The position numbers and the translations under genes are program-made. The notes beneath the pieces were generated by a model. The model searched no databases, was not told the origin of the DNA, and worked only from the letters and a program-made list of their open reading frames with translations. Positions 17,483-26,346 of a stretch of 64,000 bases of DNA are shown in pieces (position 1 is the stretch's first letter; every line of letters starts with the position of its first letter). The DNA lies in the NCBI GenBank assembly GCA_963976865.1, contig CAXBLY010000004.1, forward strand, positions 124,001 to 188,000. The letters are read 5' to 3'. The DNA is from UBA1858 sp963976865. Its GTDB lineage: Bacteria; Pseudomonadota; Gammaproteobacteria; UBA4575.

Positions 17483-18711
17483 AGTTCTATTCCCTCAATT
17501 CGGGCAACCGTATTGATATCCTTGTCACCACGACCGGACAGATTAACAATAATGGATTGCTCTTTACTCATTGTCTTGGCAAGGATTTGTGCATAAGCCA
17601 CTGCATGACTACTTTCCAGTGCAGGGATAATGCCTTCCACGCGTGTTAATTGATGGAATGCTGCCAGTGCTTCATCATCTGTCACCGCAACATATTCAAC
17701 ACTGCCTTCATCTTTCAACCAGGAATGCTCAGGCCCGACACCCGGATAATCCAGACCCGCCGAAATAGAATGGGTCTCTATGATCTGACCATCAGCATCT
17801 TCCATCAGATAGGTACGATTACCATGTAATACACCCGGACTCCCGGCACTCAGTGGTGCCGAATGACGCCCTGTTTGAATGCCATCACCGGCGGCCTCGA
17901 CACCATATTTTTTTACTTCGGCATCTGGCAAAAAAGGATGAAACAAGCCAATTGCATTTGAACCACCACCTACACATGCAACTAATGCATCTGGCAACTT
18001 GCCTGTTTGATTAAGACTCTGCTCACGAGCTTCCCGCCCGATGACTGTCTGAAAATCTCTTACCAGTAGCGGATATGGATGAGGCCCCGCAACGGTACCA
18101 ATAATATAAAAAGTGTTATCAACATTTGTCACCCAGTCCCGCAGCGCTTCATTTAGAGCATCTTTAAGTGTACGGGAACCTGATGTCACAGGAACAACCC
18201 TGGCACCAAGTAAACGCATACGGTACACATTAGGCGCTTGACGCTGTATGTCATCTGCACCCATGTACACTACACACTCCAACCCCAGACGGGCAGCAAT
18301 TGTGGCACTCGCCACGCCATGCTGACCCGCACCGGTTTCAGCAATAATGCGCGTCTTGCCCATTCGTTTAGCCAGCAGGGCCTGGCCAATTGTATTGTTA
18401 ATCTTGTGCGCGCCAGTATGATTAAGATCTTCACGCTTCAGATAAACCTGCGCGCCTCCCCATACCCTTGTTAACCTCTGGGCGAAATAGAGCGGGCTTG
18501 GACGACCCACATAATGAGCCAGGTCATCATCAAATTCCTGTTGAAATGCCGGATCCTTTTTAGCTTCTTCATAGGCAGACTCCAGCTCCTGCAGTGGAGT
18601 CATTAAAGTTTCCGCCACGAAACGACCACCATAAATACCGAAGTGTCCGTTTTTATCAGGCATTGTCGTTGTATTCATAATATTTTCTTTTACGTTAGCA
18701 CTCATCTGCAT
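17479..18711 (-). CDS. trpB: Tryptophan synthase beta subunit
   Basis: PLP enzyme that condenses indole with serine to form tryptophan. The PLP lysine is in the block HTGAHKINN, and the phosphate-binding loop is GGGSNAIG. The C-terminal LSGRGDKD is conserved. The longest frame gives 410 residues, but homologous N-termini suggest starting at Met12 (18678), giving 399. Met3 (18705) is also possible and has a GAG sequence upstream. The 5' end overlaps trpF. trpFBA without the other trp genes is a common arrangement in gammaproteobacteria. Confidence 0.97.
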   Translation of the reverse strand: MQMSANVKENIMNTTTMPDKNGHFGIYGGRFVAETLMTPLQELESAYEEAKKDPAFQQEFDDDLAHYVGRPSPLYFAQRLTRVWGGAQVYLKREDLNHTGAHKINNTIGQALLAKRMGKTRIIAETGAGQHGVASATIAARLGLECVVYMGADDIQRQAPNVYRMRLLGARVVPVTSGSRTLKDALNEALRDWVTNVDNTFYIIGTVAGPHPYPLLVRDFQTVIGREAREQSLNQTGKLPDALVACVGGGSNAIGLFHPFLPDAEVKKYGVEAAGDGIQTGRHSAPLSAGSPGVLHGNRTYLMEDADGQIIETHSISAGLDYPGVGPEHSWLKDEGSVEYVAVTDDEALAAFHQLTRVEGIIPALESSHAVAYAQILAKTMSKEQSIIVNLSGRGDKDINTVARIEGIEL

Positions 18712-19318
18712 CTCGCACAGCTCTTACAAAATTTTTCATTTTGGCAATATCTTTTATTCCTTTGGCAGACTCTATACCGCTACTGACATCAACCGCATAA
18801 GGCCGTACCTGCTTTATTGCGTCACTGACATTGTTTGCATCCAGTCCACCCGCCAATATTATTGGTTTTTCCAGAGCGGGTATATTGGCCCAGTTAAATT
18901 GCTTGCCAGAGCCTCCTGGCTGACCCGATTCGTTGCTGTCCAGCAATAGTGCTGACGCTGATGGATAATCCGATTCTGGCACCGATTGTCCGATTCCTCC
19001 CATCGCAATACTTTTCAAGTAAGGAAGCCCGAAAGAAGCACAGAACTGTTCGGACTCGTCCCCATGAAATTGCAGCATATCAACAGGAATCTTCTCTATT
19101 AATGAGCTGATTGTACCTGCATCTTGATTCATGAATAACCCTACGCTTGTGATAAATGGTCCACATTGATCAATTAACGACCTTGCCTGCTGTGCATTGA
19201 CAGCTCGCGGGCTGACAGGACAAAACACCAGGCCAATCGCATCAACGCCAAGATCTGCTGCAATCTGGAGATCCTCCTGTCGAGTGATACCACAAAATTT
19301 AATCCGCGTACGCGCCAT
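18695..19318 (-). CDS. trpF: Phosphoribosylanthranilate isomerase
   Basis: Third step of tryptophan synthesis, an Amadori rearrangement in a TIM barrel. The catalytic Cys is in KFCGITR (residues 7-13), the catalytic Asp near the C-terminus is in AVDVSSGIE, and LAGGLDANN is the phosphate-binding block. The length of 207 residues is typical of the monofunctional enzyme. It overlaps trpB and follows truA by 41 nt. Confidence 0.97.
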   Translation of the reverse strand: MARTRIKFCGITRQEDLQIAADLGVDAIGLVFCPVSPRAVNAQQARSLIDQCGPFITSVGLFMNQDAGTISSLIEKIPVDMLQFHGDESEQFCASFGLPYLKSIAMGGIGQSVPESDYPSASALLLDSNESGQPGGSGKQFNWANIPALEKPIILAGGLDANNVSDAIKQVRPYAVDVSSGIESAKGIKDIAKMKNFVRAVRDADEC

Positions 19319-19359
19319 GACTGATTAATTATTCCTGAGTAAATGCTACTGATGTTATC

Positions 19360-20109
19360 TCACAATTGATACTTTGGATCATATTGTACAGATACAAAAT
19401 ACAACCCCTGTGCCTGTGCAGTGACCCCGGCACATGAACGATCTCTATTTATCAGGACTTGCTGAGCCCACTCTGGAGAATATTCTTTCTTACCGATACT
19501 CATAAGCACACCAGCCAGATTACGAACCATATGATGTAAAAAAGCATTAGCAGTAACATCTATAATCACCAGCTTGCCTTCTCTTTGTACGTTTAACCGT
19601 GAAATTTTCCGTACTGGACTTTTAGCCTGGCATGCCAGCGCGCGAAAACTGGTGAAATCGTGCTCCCCGACAAGAAATTTTGCTCCTGCCTGCATAAGCC
19701 CCACATCAAGCGGTGAATACTCCCATGCTGCCCTGTTGGCCAGTAATGCCGGGCGCACATTTTCGTTAGATATAATATAACGATATGAACGTGAGAGCGC
19801 AGAAAAACGTGCATGGAAGTCTTCCGGCACTGGCTTTATTGACCTCAATACGACACTGCGCGGCAGATTAGAATTTACTCCTAACAGCCAGGAGCGCAAC
19901 TCACGCTGTGCATTCGTCTCAAAATGTATCACCTGCCCCAGTGCATGCACACCTGTATCTGTTCTCCCTGCACACGCAATACCCGTTTCATGATTGGCAA
20001 CCTGACTGATAGCTTTTTCAACAGCTGCCTGTACTGATGGCGCATGCGACTGTCTTTGCCACCCACAAAAATCACTGCCATCGTATTCAACAATTCCTGC
20101 AAATTTCAT
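19360..20109 (-). CDS. truA: tRNA pseudouridine(38-40) synthase TruA
   Basis: Converts U38-U40 in tRNA anticodon arms to pseudouridine. With the ATG at 20109 the protein has 249 residues. The catalytic Asp51 sits in AGRTDTGVHA, and HHMVRN is the conserved C-terminal block. The frame stays open upstream to 20166, but that extension reads through a terminator hairpin and does not resemble the family's N-terminus (MKFAGIVEYDG is the expected start). Position between fimV and trpF is conserved. Confidence 0.96.
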   Translation of the reverse strand: MKFAGIVEYDGSDFCGWQRQSHAPSVQAAVEKAISQVANHETGIACAGRTDTGVHALGQVIHFETNAQRELRSWLLGVNSNLPRSVVLRSIKPVPEDFHARFSALSRSYRYIISNENVRPALLANRAAWEYSPLDVGLMQAGAKFLVGEHDFTSFRALACQAKSPVRKISRLNVQREGKLVIIDVTANAFLHHMVRNLAGVLMSIGKKEYSPEWAQQVLINRDRSCAGVTAQAQGLYFVSVQYDPKYQL

Positions 20110-20131
20110 ATTTTTTTTATTGCTAAAACCA

Positions 20132-20163
20132 AGAAAGCCCCAGTGTACACACTGGGGCTTTCT
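20132..20163 (-). terminator. Hairpin between fimV and truA
   Basis: Perfect 15-bp inverted repeat, AGAAAGCCCCAGTGT at 20132-20146 and its complement at 20149-20163, with a 2-nt centre. On the minus strand it is followed by a T-rich but interrupted run (TTGGTTTTAG). It probably reduces read-through from fimV into truA-trpFBA. Confidence 0.7.
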
Positions 20164-20190
20164 CAAATAACTTGTTACCAGAACTTACAC

Positions 20191-23100
20191 TTAATTTAAC
20201 TTATCGAGCAAGTCCTTTGCTTGTTGTATCTGGACCGAGTCACCCTGTTCCATGACTTCAGTGAGTGTTTCTTTTGCAGCATCTTCATCACCCATGTCTA
20301 CGAAAGCTTTGGCTAAATCCAGCTTGGTTCCAACCTCCTCTATTACAGACGGGTTGTCTAACTCATAGTCGTCTCCAAATTCGCCAAGATCTGTCATTGT
20401 TGAATCAATATTGCCGACATCAAACTGCTCAGTCACGTCTTCAGCAAGCATGTCTCGCTCAAACGTACCGGTTTCACTAGCAGTTAAATCCTCATTCATA
20501 TCATCGATATCCAGATCAGGCTTACCCAGTTCAGAGGTCTGCAATGTGGGCAATGAATCTTCTTCCATGCTCTCAGGATCAATATCATCTGCATCAAAAC
20601 TTAGTGTTTCAAGTTCTGCAGTGAGATTCTCCTGCACCTGCTCCAGACTTACTGTATCTTCATCAGTACGCTCTACACCATCTTCATCACTCGCATCCTG
20701 ATGTTCTTCAAGGCTGCTCATATCAAACATGGCCGTCTCGGAATTATCATCGAGCAAGTCATCAAGATCATTATCCACTTTATTGTCTGCACTGGTCGAA
20801 TCCGCGTTCAGGTCTTCATCCAGGTTAATGGCATCATCCAGATCCAGATTCGCATCTGAACCTGTCAGTAGAGAGTGATCCAGCATTTCAGTCTCACCGT
20901 CATGACTTACTGCAGCATTCAAATCACTTTCCAGTTCATCCCCATCAAAATCCAGAAACACATCATTTGAATCACTTGACTCATTTGCAGAATTTGCTTC
21001 GTCTCTGTCAAATGCGAGCGTTTCATCATCATTTGAATCATCTTCTGTGCTTGCATCAGATTCAAAATCCAGACCTGCTTCAAGAATGGCTGTGGAAGAC
21101 TCTTCCAGCATGTCGTCATCCAGTTCTGCGGCAAATGTTTCTGTCTTGTCATCTGATGAATCTTCAGATGTTTCAGATTCCCCATCACTCAACTCACCAT
21201 CATCTCCAAAAGTAAAATCAAGCGAGTTATCGTCAAGATCATCACTGTCGAAATCTTCTATGTCTTCGACTGGAATACTGAAATCACTAATGTCATCAGT
21301 TCCGGAATCATCTTCAGTGACTGCTTGTTCATTCGAGACAACAGCAGATGAAGAAGACTCACCTGCATCTGCAAACAACGCATGAGCAGGCATTAATGCT
21401 GCTCCCATCGAGGCAATCTTCGCCCATTCAGGCGACTGCTTATTCATGCCTGATTCCATCGTTTCTACGTGTTGTACAAACTCATCAGACTTTTTGTCCG
21501 CATAATAAATTTCTGCCAGCTTAACCTGGTATTTGACATTTTCAGGCTCTTTCGCAAGACCGTCCTTTAGTAGCTCTTCTGCCTGCTGATATAGTCCGTA
21601 AGAAATATATACGTCTGCTTCAGCCAGAACATCGTCGCTGTCAGAAGAAGAATCTTCATCAGCAAATACATTTTCCTCTGGCTTGTTTTCCTCGTCGACA
21701 GGTTCAAGATCCTCCAGGGCGTCATCTACGTTATCGGGAGTAGCGATAACAGTTTCATCAAGCATTTCATCAACTGAAGGTTCATCCTCAAATGCCGGCA
21801 AACCATTGGCTTCAAGACTGCTTTCATTATCATTTGCATTACGTCGTTTCAGACCAAGCCAACCCAGCAGTAATACGATCAGAGCACCACCCGCATAGAG
21901 TAGAGTCTTCCCCTGATCCTGTAGAGCAGTTTTAATGTTATCGAAGAATGAAACTTCTGAGACAGTTTCAACAGGAGCCACTTCTGCCACAGCTTCTGGT
22001 GCAACTTCTGCTTCTGCAACCAAACTTTCTGGTTGATCAGTTTCTGCTGCCAAAAATTCTTCCGGTATGGGCTCTGAGAAATCTGGCAGTGGTTCAACTG
22101 TAGCTGGTTTAATTCCTTCTCCAGTACTGGACCCGGTTTCTGCAGCTTGCTGCTCTTCTGATGCAAGTGCCGCCTCAGTCGTTGTATCCACTGCATCTTC
22201 TGTTGTGACTGCCAGCTCAGATGCTTCTTCTGGGCCCTCAGTTGCCAGAGTATTTTGCAACTGCGCCAACTGCTCATTCTGCAGGCTAATAATATTTTCC
22301 TGCTTTTTAATCATAGATTCGAGTGATTCTATGCGACCTTTAAGTTCCGTATTTTCCTGCCCTTTTGACGCTGCGTTTTCTTTAAGCAAACTGACTTGGT
22401 TACGTAACTCTGTCAGAGTTGCATTCGCATCATCACCCGCTTTTCCGCCTGCGACATCACCATCACCTAATATTGATAAGCTCGAATCAGTGCTTTTGGG
22501 TTGCTCCTGGCCAGGCTCCGGGGTTGCCATCACTTCACCGTCAACCACATCACCGGCATCAACATTCACTGCGGCACCGGAATCAGTCTGTGTTCCCTGC
22601 TTCCATACCTGCCACTGACGCTGCACTTCTGCAAGCGCTTCACGTGCAGAATATTTTGGCGCCTCCTCTGCAGGAATTCGCAGGACAATGCCTGACTTAA
22701 GATTATTAATATTGTTTTTAGCGAAACTTTGGGGGTTGGCTTCCTGAATAGCCAACATCATCTGATTAACACTTACACCACTGTCACGCGCATAGGGTTC
22801 TGCAATACTCCAGAGAGTATCACCGCGTCTAACCGGTCTGGAGTCCGTTTTTTTTAGAGGCACCGGTTTGGATGCTGTACTTGGTACAGCTGCCTGATTA
22901 GGTCGGACACTCGGTTTGGGAACACTTGGTGCAGGTGTCTCAGCCACTGACCGCGATGGTGTGACTGGCTTTTTTGCAACCGGTGCTGCCGGAACGGGTT
23001 GTGTCGCTACTTTTGGCGCCTGAATAGTTGCTTTAGCTTTCTCACCAAATACTGGTGGATCAAGTAATACTGTGTACTCTCTCAGTAACTTCCCCTTTGC

Positions 23101-23445
23101 CCAGCGCACATCTATCAAAAAGGTAAGAAACGGCTCACGGATGGCATCTGTTGAAGTGACTCTAATCACTGGTTTGCCATTGGATATCATTGGTGTGAAT
23201 TTTAATCGAGTAAGAATGTAAGGTCGTGGCACACCTACTCTTTCAAACATCTGTTGGCTAGCGAGCTCTACTTTTACTTCATCAATCGTTGCAGCATTAA
23301 AACCAACTAGGTCTATGTCCGCATTCATCGGCTGATTTAGTGCAGAGTTTATTTCAATTTCACCTAATCCAAATGCGAAAATGAGCCCGGGGCTTCCAGC
23401 AAGCAGAGTGGCTAATAAAGTAAGTGCCACTATCTTCTTATGCAT
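20191..23445 (-). CDS. fimV: FimV/HubP family polar landmark protein
   Basis: Large inner-membrane organiser of the cell pole, needed in Pseudomonas for type IV pilus function and in Vibrio (HubP) for polar placement. The start at 23445 is chosen because GGGGGA lies 7 nt upstream and a signal peptide follows (MHKKIVALTLLATLLAGSPG); it gives 1084 residues. In order: FimV N-terminal domain (about 25-130), Pro/Ala linker, LysM-like domain (about 204-258), coiled coil, transmembrane helix (about 515-537), a TPR-like segment, a very acidic repeat-rich region and a C-terminal FimV helical domain (last 40 residues). Confidence 0.95.
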   Translation of the reverse strand: MHKKIVALTLLATLLAGSPGLIFAFGLGEIEINSALNQPMNADIDLVGFNAATIDEVKVELASQQMFERVGVPRPYILTRLKFTPMISNGKPVIRVTSTDAIREPFLTFLIDVRWAKGKLLREYTVLLDPPVFGEKAKATIQAPKVATQPVPAAPVAKKPVTPSRSVAETPAPSVPKPSVRPNQAAVPSTASKPVPLKKTDSRPVRRGDTLWSIAEPYARDSGVSVNQMMLAIQEANPQSFAKNNINNLKSGIVLRIPAEEAPKYSAREALAEVQRQWQVWKQGTQTDSGAAVNVDAGDVVDGEVMATPEPGQEQPKSTDSSLSILGDGDVAGGKAGDDANATLTELRNQVSLLKENAASKGQENTELKGRIESLESMIKKQENIISLQNEQLAQLQNTLATEGPEEASELAVTTEDAVDTTTEAALASEEQQAAETGSSTGEGIKPATVEPLPDFSEPIPEEFLAAETDQPESLVAEAEVAPEAVAEVAPVETVSEVSFFDNIKTALQDQGKTLLYAGGALIVLLLGWLGLKRRNANDNESSLEANGLPAFEDEPSVDEMLDETVIATPDNVDDALEDLEPVDEENKPEENVFADEDSSSDSDDVLAEADVYISYGLYQQAEELLKDGLAKEPENVKYQVKLAEIYYADKKSDEFVQHVETMESGMNKQSPEWAKIASMGAALMPAHALFADAGESSSSAVVSNEQAVTEDDSGTDDISDFSIPVEDIEDFDSDDLDDNSLDFTFGDDGELSDGESETSEDSSDDKTETFAAELDDDMLEESSTAILEAGLDFESDASTEDDSNDDETLAFDRDEANSANESSDSNDVFLDFDGDELESDLNAAVSHDGETEMLDHSLLTGSDANLDLDDAINLDEDLNADSTSADNKVDNDLDDLLDDNSETAMFDMSSLEEHQDASDEDGVERTDEDTVSLEQVQENLTAELETLSFDADDIDPESMEEDSLPTLQTSELGKPDLDIDDMNEDLTASETGTFERDMLAEDVTEQFDVGNIDSTMTDLGEFGDDYELDNPSVIEEVGTKLDLAKAFVDMGDEDAAKETLTEVMEQGDSVQIQQAKDLLDKLN

Positions 23446-23550
23446 TCTTGTATCCCCCATGATTGCTTTTTGTATATTCACTAGTCAATTATCAAGTTAT
23501 ATAAAGATTCTACTCTAAGTTAAATGAGTAACTCACGACACCAATATAAA

Positions 23551-24573
23551 TTATATATGATTTTCGATCAAAAATTCTGCGATCTGGACACTATTTAAGG
23601 CAGCTCCTTTGCGCACATTGTCACTTACTACCCACATATTGAGACCTCTTGGATGTGAAATATCCTCTCTTATGCGGCCAACAAAGACTGGATCAGTTCC
23701 ATCGGCATCGGTAGCAGCTGTTGGATAACCGCCGTCCTGTCGCTCATCCATCACAACGACACCTGGCGCCTTATTTAAAAGCTCTTTAGCCCGGGCTGCC
23801 GACAATGGCTGTTTAAGCTCCAGATGAATAGCTTCCGAGTGGCCAAATTTCACAGGAATTCTGACAGCGGTAGGATTCACACGGATGCTGTTGTCACCCA
23901 TTATCTTGTGCGTTTCCCATACCATTTTCATTTCTTCCTTGGTGTATCCGTTATCCTGGAATATATCTATATGTGGCAGTGCGTTAAATGCAATTTGTTT
24001 CGGATAAACGTGACAATTCAACGGCTCGCCCGCCAAAATTGCCTGGGTTTGAGCATTTAATTCATCAATCGCTTCTTTGCCAGTTCCTGATACTGCCTGG
24101 TATGTGGCCACGTTAATTCTTTCGATTCCAACTGCATCGTGAATGGGTTTTAGCGCCACCAGCATTTGTATGGTCGAGCAGTTTGGATTCGCAATAATTC
24201 CTCTATTTTTATACTCCGCTATTGCGTGAGAATTGACCTCCGGGACAACCAGCGGGATATCATCTTCATACCTGAATCTGGAAGTGTTATCGATCACAAC
24301 ACAACCTTTTTCTGCAGCTATTGGCGCATAAACATCTGACACAGATGCACCGGGTGAAAACAATCCAATCTGAACCTGTGAAAAATCAAAGGTAGCCAGA
24401 TTCTGCACTTCCAGACATCGGTCACCAAAAGGAACTGGCTTACCTGCAGAACGTTCACTGGCTAGCGCATAAATATTGCCAACAGGAAAGTTACGCTGGG
24501 CAAGAATTGACAACATCACTTCTCCCACAGCACCTGTTGCACCAACAACAGCAACATCATATTTTTTCACCAT
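23551..24573 (-). CDS. asd: Aspartate-semialdehyde dehydrogenase
   Basis: Reduces aspartyl phosphate to the semialdehyde, feeding lysine, diaminopimelate, threonine and methionine synthesis. The NADP-binding loop GATGAVGEVM is at 11-20, the nucleophile Cys132 is in NPNCSTIQ, and the catalytic His lies in GHSEA. The length of 340 residues is typical of the Pseudomonas/Vibrio-type enzyme. It sits between leuB and fimV as in Pseudomonas. Confidence 0.97.
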   Translation of the reverse strand: MVKKYDVAVVGATGAVGEVMLSILAQRNFPVGNIYALASERSAGKPVPFGDRCLEVQNLATFDFSQVQIGLFSPGASVSDVYAPIAAEKGCVVIDNTSRFRYEDDIPLVVPEVNSHAIAEYKNRGIIANPNCSTIQMLVALKPIHDAVGIERINVATYQAVSGTGKEAIDELNAQTQAILAGEPLNCHVYPKQIAFNALPHIDIFQDNGYTKEEMKMVWETHKIMGDNSIRVNPTAVRIPVKFGHSEAIHLELKQPLSAARAKELLNKAPGVVVMDERQDGGYPTAATDADGTDPVFVGRIREDISHPRGLNMWVVSDNVRKGAALNSVQIAEFLIENHI

Positions 24574-24599
24574 TACGCTTCCTTAAACTTTAATTTTGT

Positions 24600-25694
24600 T
24601 CAGATACAAATTTTTTGCAGATTCGCCAGCACCGCGTCACCCATGTCGCTGGTAGATACTGCCTGACTGCCTGAAATAGCAATATCCTGTGTGCGAACAC
24701 CTTGTTGCAATGTAACAATGACGGCCTGCTCAATATTTTTCGCAGCCTGTTCCTGATTTAGCGAATAACGCAACAACATGGCCAGAGATAGAATCGTTGC
24801 TAGTGGATTAGCAATCCCTTTACCTGCTATATCTGGCGCGGACCCATGAATAGGTTCATACATCCCTTTATTATCCTGATTTAATGATGCAGAAGGCAGC
24901 ATACCGATAGATCCAGTCAGCATGGCTGCAGCATCTGACAGAATATCGCCGAACAGGTTAGATGTGACCATGACATCAAACTGTTTAGGCGCTCGCACTA
25001 ACTGCATCGCTGCATTATCAACATACATATGACTAAGCTCAACATCCGGATATTGCTGATGCACTTCCTCCATTACTTCACGCCATAGCAGTGACACTTC
25101 CAGCACATTCGCTTTATCAACAGAGCATAAACGCTTGTCACGTTTTTGCGCAGCGAGAAAGGCGACATGTGCAATACGATTAATTTCAACTTCGTCATAC
25201 ACCATCGTGTTGTATGCACGTCGCACATTGTTCTTCACTTCTTGTGCACGCGGCTGGCCGAAATAGATACCGCCAGTAAGCTCTCTTACAATTAATAAAT
25301 CCAGGTCAGCCACAAGTTCCGGCTTAAGCGAGGAAGCAGATGCAAGCTCTGCGTACAGTAGTGCAGGTCGTAAATTAGCAAATAAATTCAAATGCGCACG
25401 AATATCCAGCAACCCCTGCTCAGGACGCAAATGTCTTTCCACCTGATCGTATTGAGGACCACCCACAGCACCCAGCAGAATTGCATCACAGTTATCTGCT
25501 TTTGCGATCGTGTCAGCGGGGAATGGTGAATGGGTTTTATCATATGCCGCTCCACCAATAAGGCCATGCTCAACCTCTACAGACAAGCCATTTTCACGCA
25601 GGCATTCAAGCACTCTAACTGCTTCATTAACAATTTCCGGCCCGATACCATCGCCAGGCAATACTAGTATTTTAGGTATATGCGAATTAGTCAT
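24600..25694 (-). CDS. leuB: 3-isopropylmalate dehydrogenase
   Basis: NAD-dependent oxidative decarboxylation in leucine synthesis. A 364-residue member of the isocitrate/isopropylmalate dehydrogenase fold. LPGDGIGPEI is near the N-terminus, RELTGGIYFG carries the substrate-contacting residues, and NLFGDILSDAA supplies the metal-binding Asp residues. GSAPDIAGKGIANP is the NAD-binding block. Its start overlaps leuD by 8 nt. Confidence 0.97.
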   Translation of the reverse strand: MTNSHIPKILVLPGDGIGPEIVNEAVRVLECLRENGLSVEVEHGLIGGAAYDKTHSPFPADTIAKADNCDAILLGAVGGPQYDQVERHLRPEQGLLDIRAHLNLFANLRPALLYAELASASSLKPELVADLDLLIVRELTGGIYFGQPRAQEVKNNVRRAYNTMVYDEVEINRIAHVAFLAAQKRDKRLCSVDKANVLEVSLLWREVMEEVHQQYPDVELSHMYVDNAAMQLVRAPKQFDVMVTSNLFGDILSDAAAMLTGSIGMLPSASLNQDNKGMYEPIHGSAPDIAGKGIANPLATILSLAMLLRYSLNQEQAAKNIEQAVIVTLQQGVRTQDIAISGSQAVSTSDMGDAVLANLQKICI

Positions 25695-26331
25695 GTGTAA
25701 ATAACCACGGTGAAGTCTTCTTTAATTTATTTTCGTAAGCATGGATTTTGTCTTTGTACTGGAGTGTAATGCCGATCTCGTCCAGACCATTTAGCATGCA
25801 GTGTTTGGAAAATTCTTCAATCTCAAAATGACTGCTACCAATGTTCTCGGCAACAACCTGCTGTTTTTCCAAATCTACTGATATGGAATATTCCGGATTA
25901 CTCAAGCTCGCTTCAAACAGCTTATCGACGACATTTTTTTCCAGCACAATGGGTAGCAATCCATTTTTAAAGCAGTTACTGAAAAATATGTCTGCAAAAC
26001 TGGTTGATATGACCGCACGAAAGCCATAGTCCAGCATTGCCCACACGGCATGCTCGCGCGAGGAACCACATCCGTAATTATCCCGTGCCAGCAATATTTT
26101 TGCATTTTTGTATTGTGGGTTATTTAGAATAAATGTCGTATCAACACGGCGCCGACTATTGTCCTGGTCAGGCACACCGGGATCAAGGTAACGCCAGTCA
26201 TCAAACAGATTTACCCCAAAGCCACTCTTTTTTACGGACTTCAGATATTGCTTGGGAATAATCGCATCGGTATCGACATTAGGCCGATCGAGTGGCAATA
26301 AATTTGATGTCAGATTAGTAAATGCTTCCAT
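25687..26331 (-). CDS. leuD: 3-isopropylmalate dehydratase small subunit
   Basis: Small (swivelling) subunit of isopropylmalate isomerase, the partner of LeuC. The 214 residues include NVDTDAIIPKQYLK and the GCGSSREHAVWA block (around residues 93-104) with the conserved Ser-Arg pair that binds substrate. It follows leuC by 15 nt and overlaps leuB. Confidence 0.97.
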   Translation of the reverse strand: MEAFTNLTSNLLPLDRPNVDTDAIIPKQYLKSVKKSGFGVNLFDDWRYLDPGVPDQDNSRRRVDTTFILNNPQYKNAKILLARDNYGCGSSREHAVWAMLDYGFRAVISTSFADIFFSNCFKNGLLPIVLEKNVVDKLFEASLSNPEYSISVDLEKQQVVAENIGSSHFEIEEFSKHCMLNGLDEIGITLQYKDKIHAYENKLKKTSPWLFTHD

Positions 26332-26346
26332 AGTTAAACTCTTTAG

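Noticed and set aside
20110..20166. N-terminal extension of TruA
   Set aside because: It translates a terminator hairpin and does not resemble the TruA N-terminus.
22067..22618. 183-codon plus-strand frame rich in Ser
   Set aside because: Antisense shadow of the biased Asp/Glu/Ser codons of fimV; the same applies to frames at 20411-20701 and 21047-21385.
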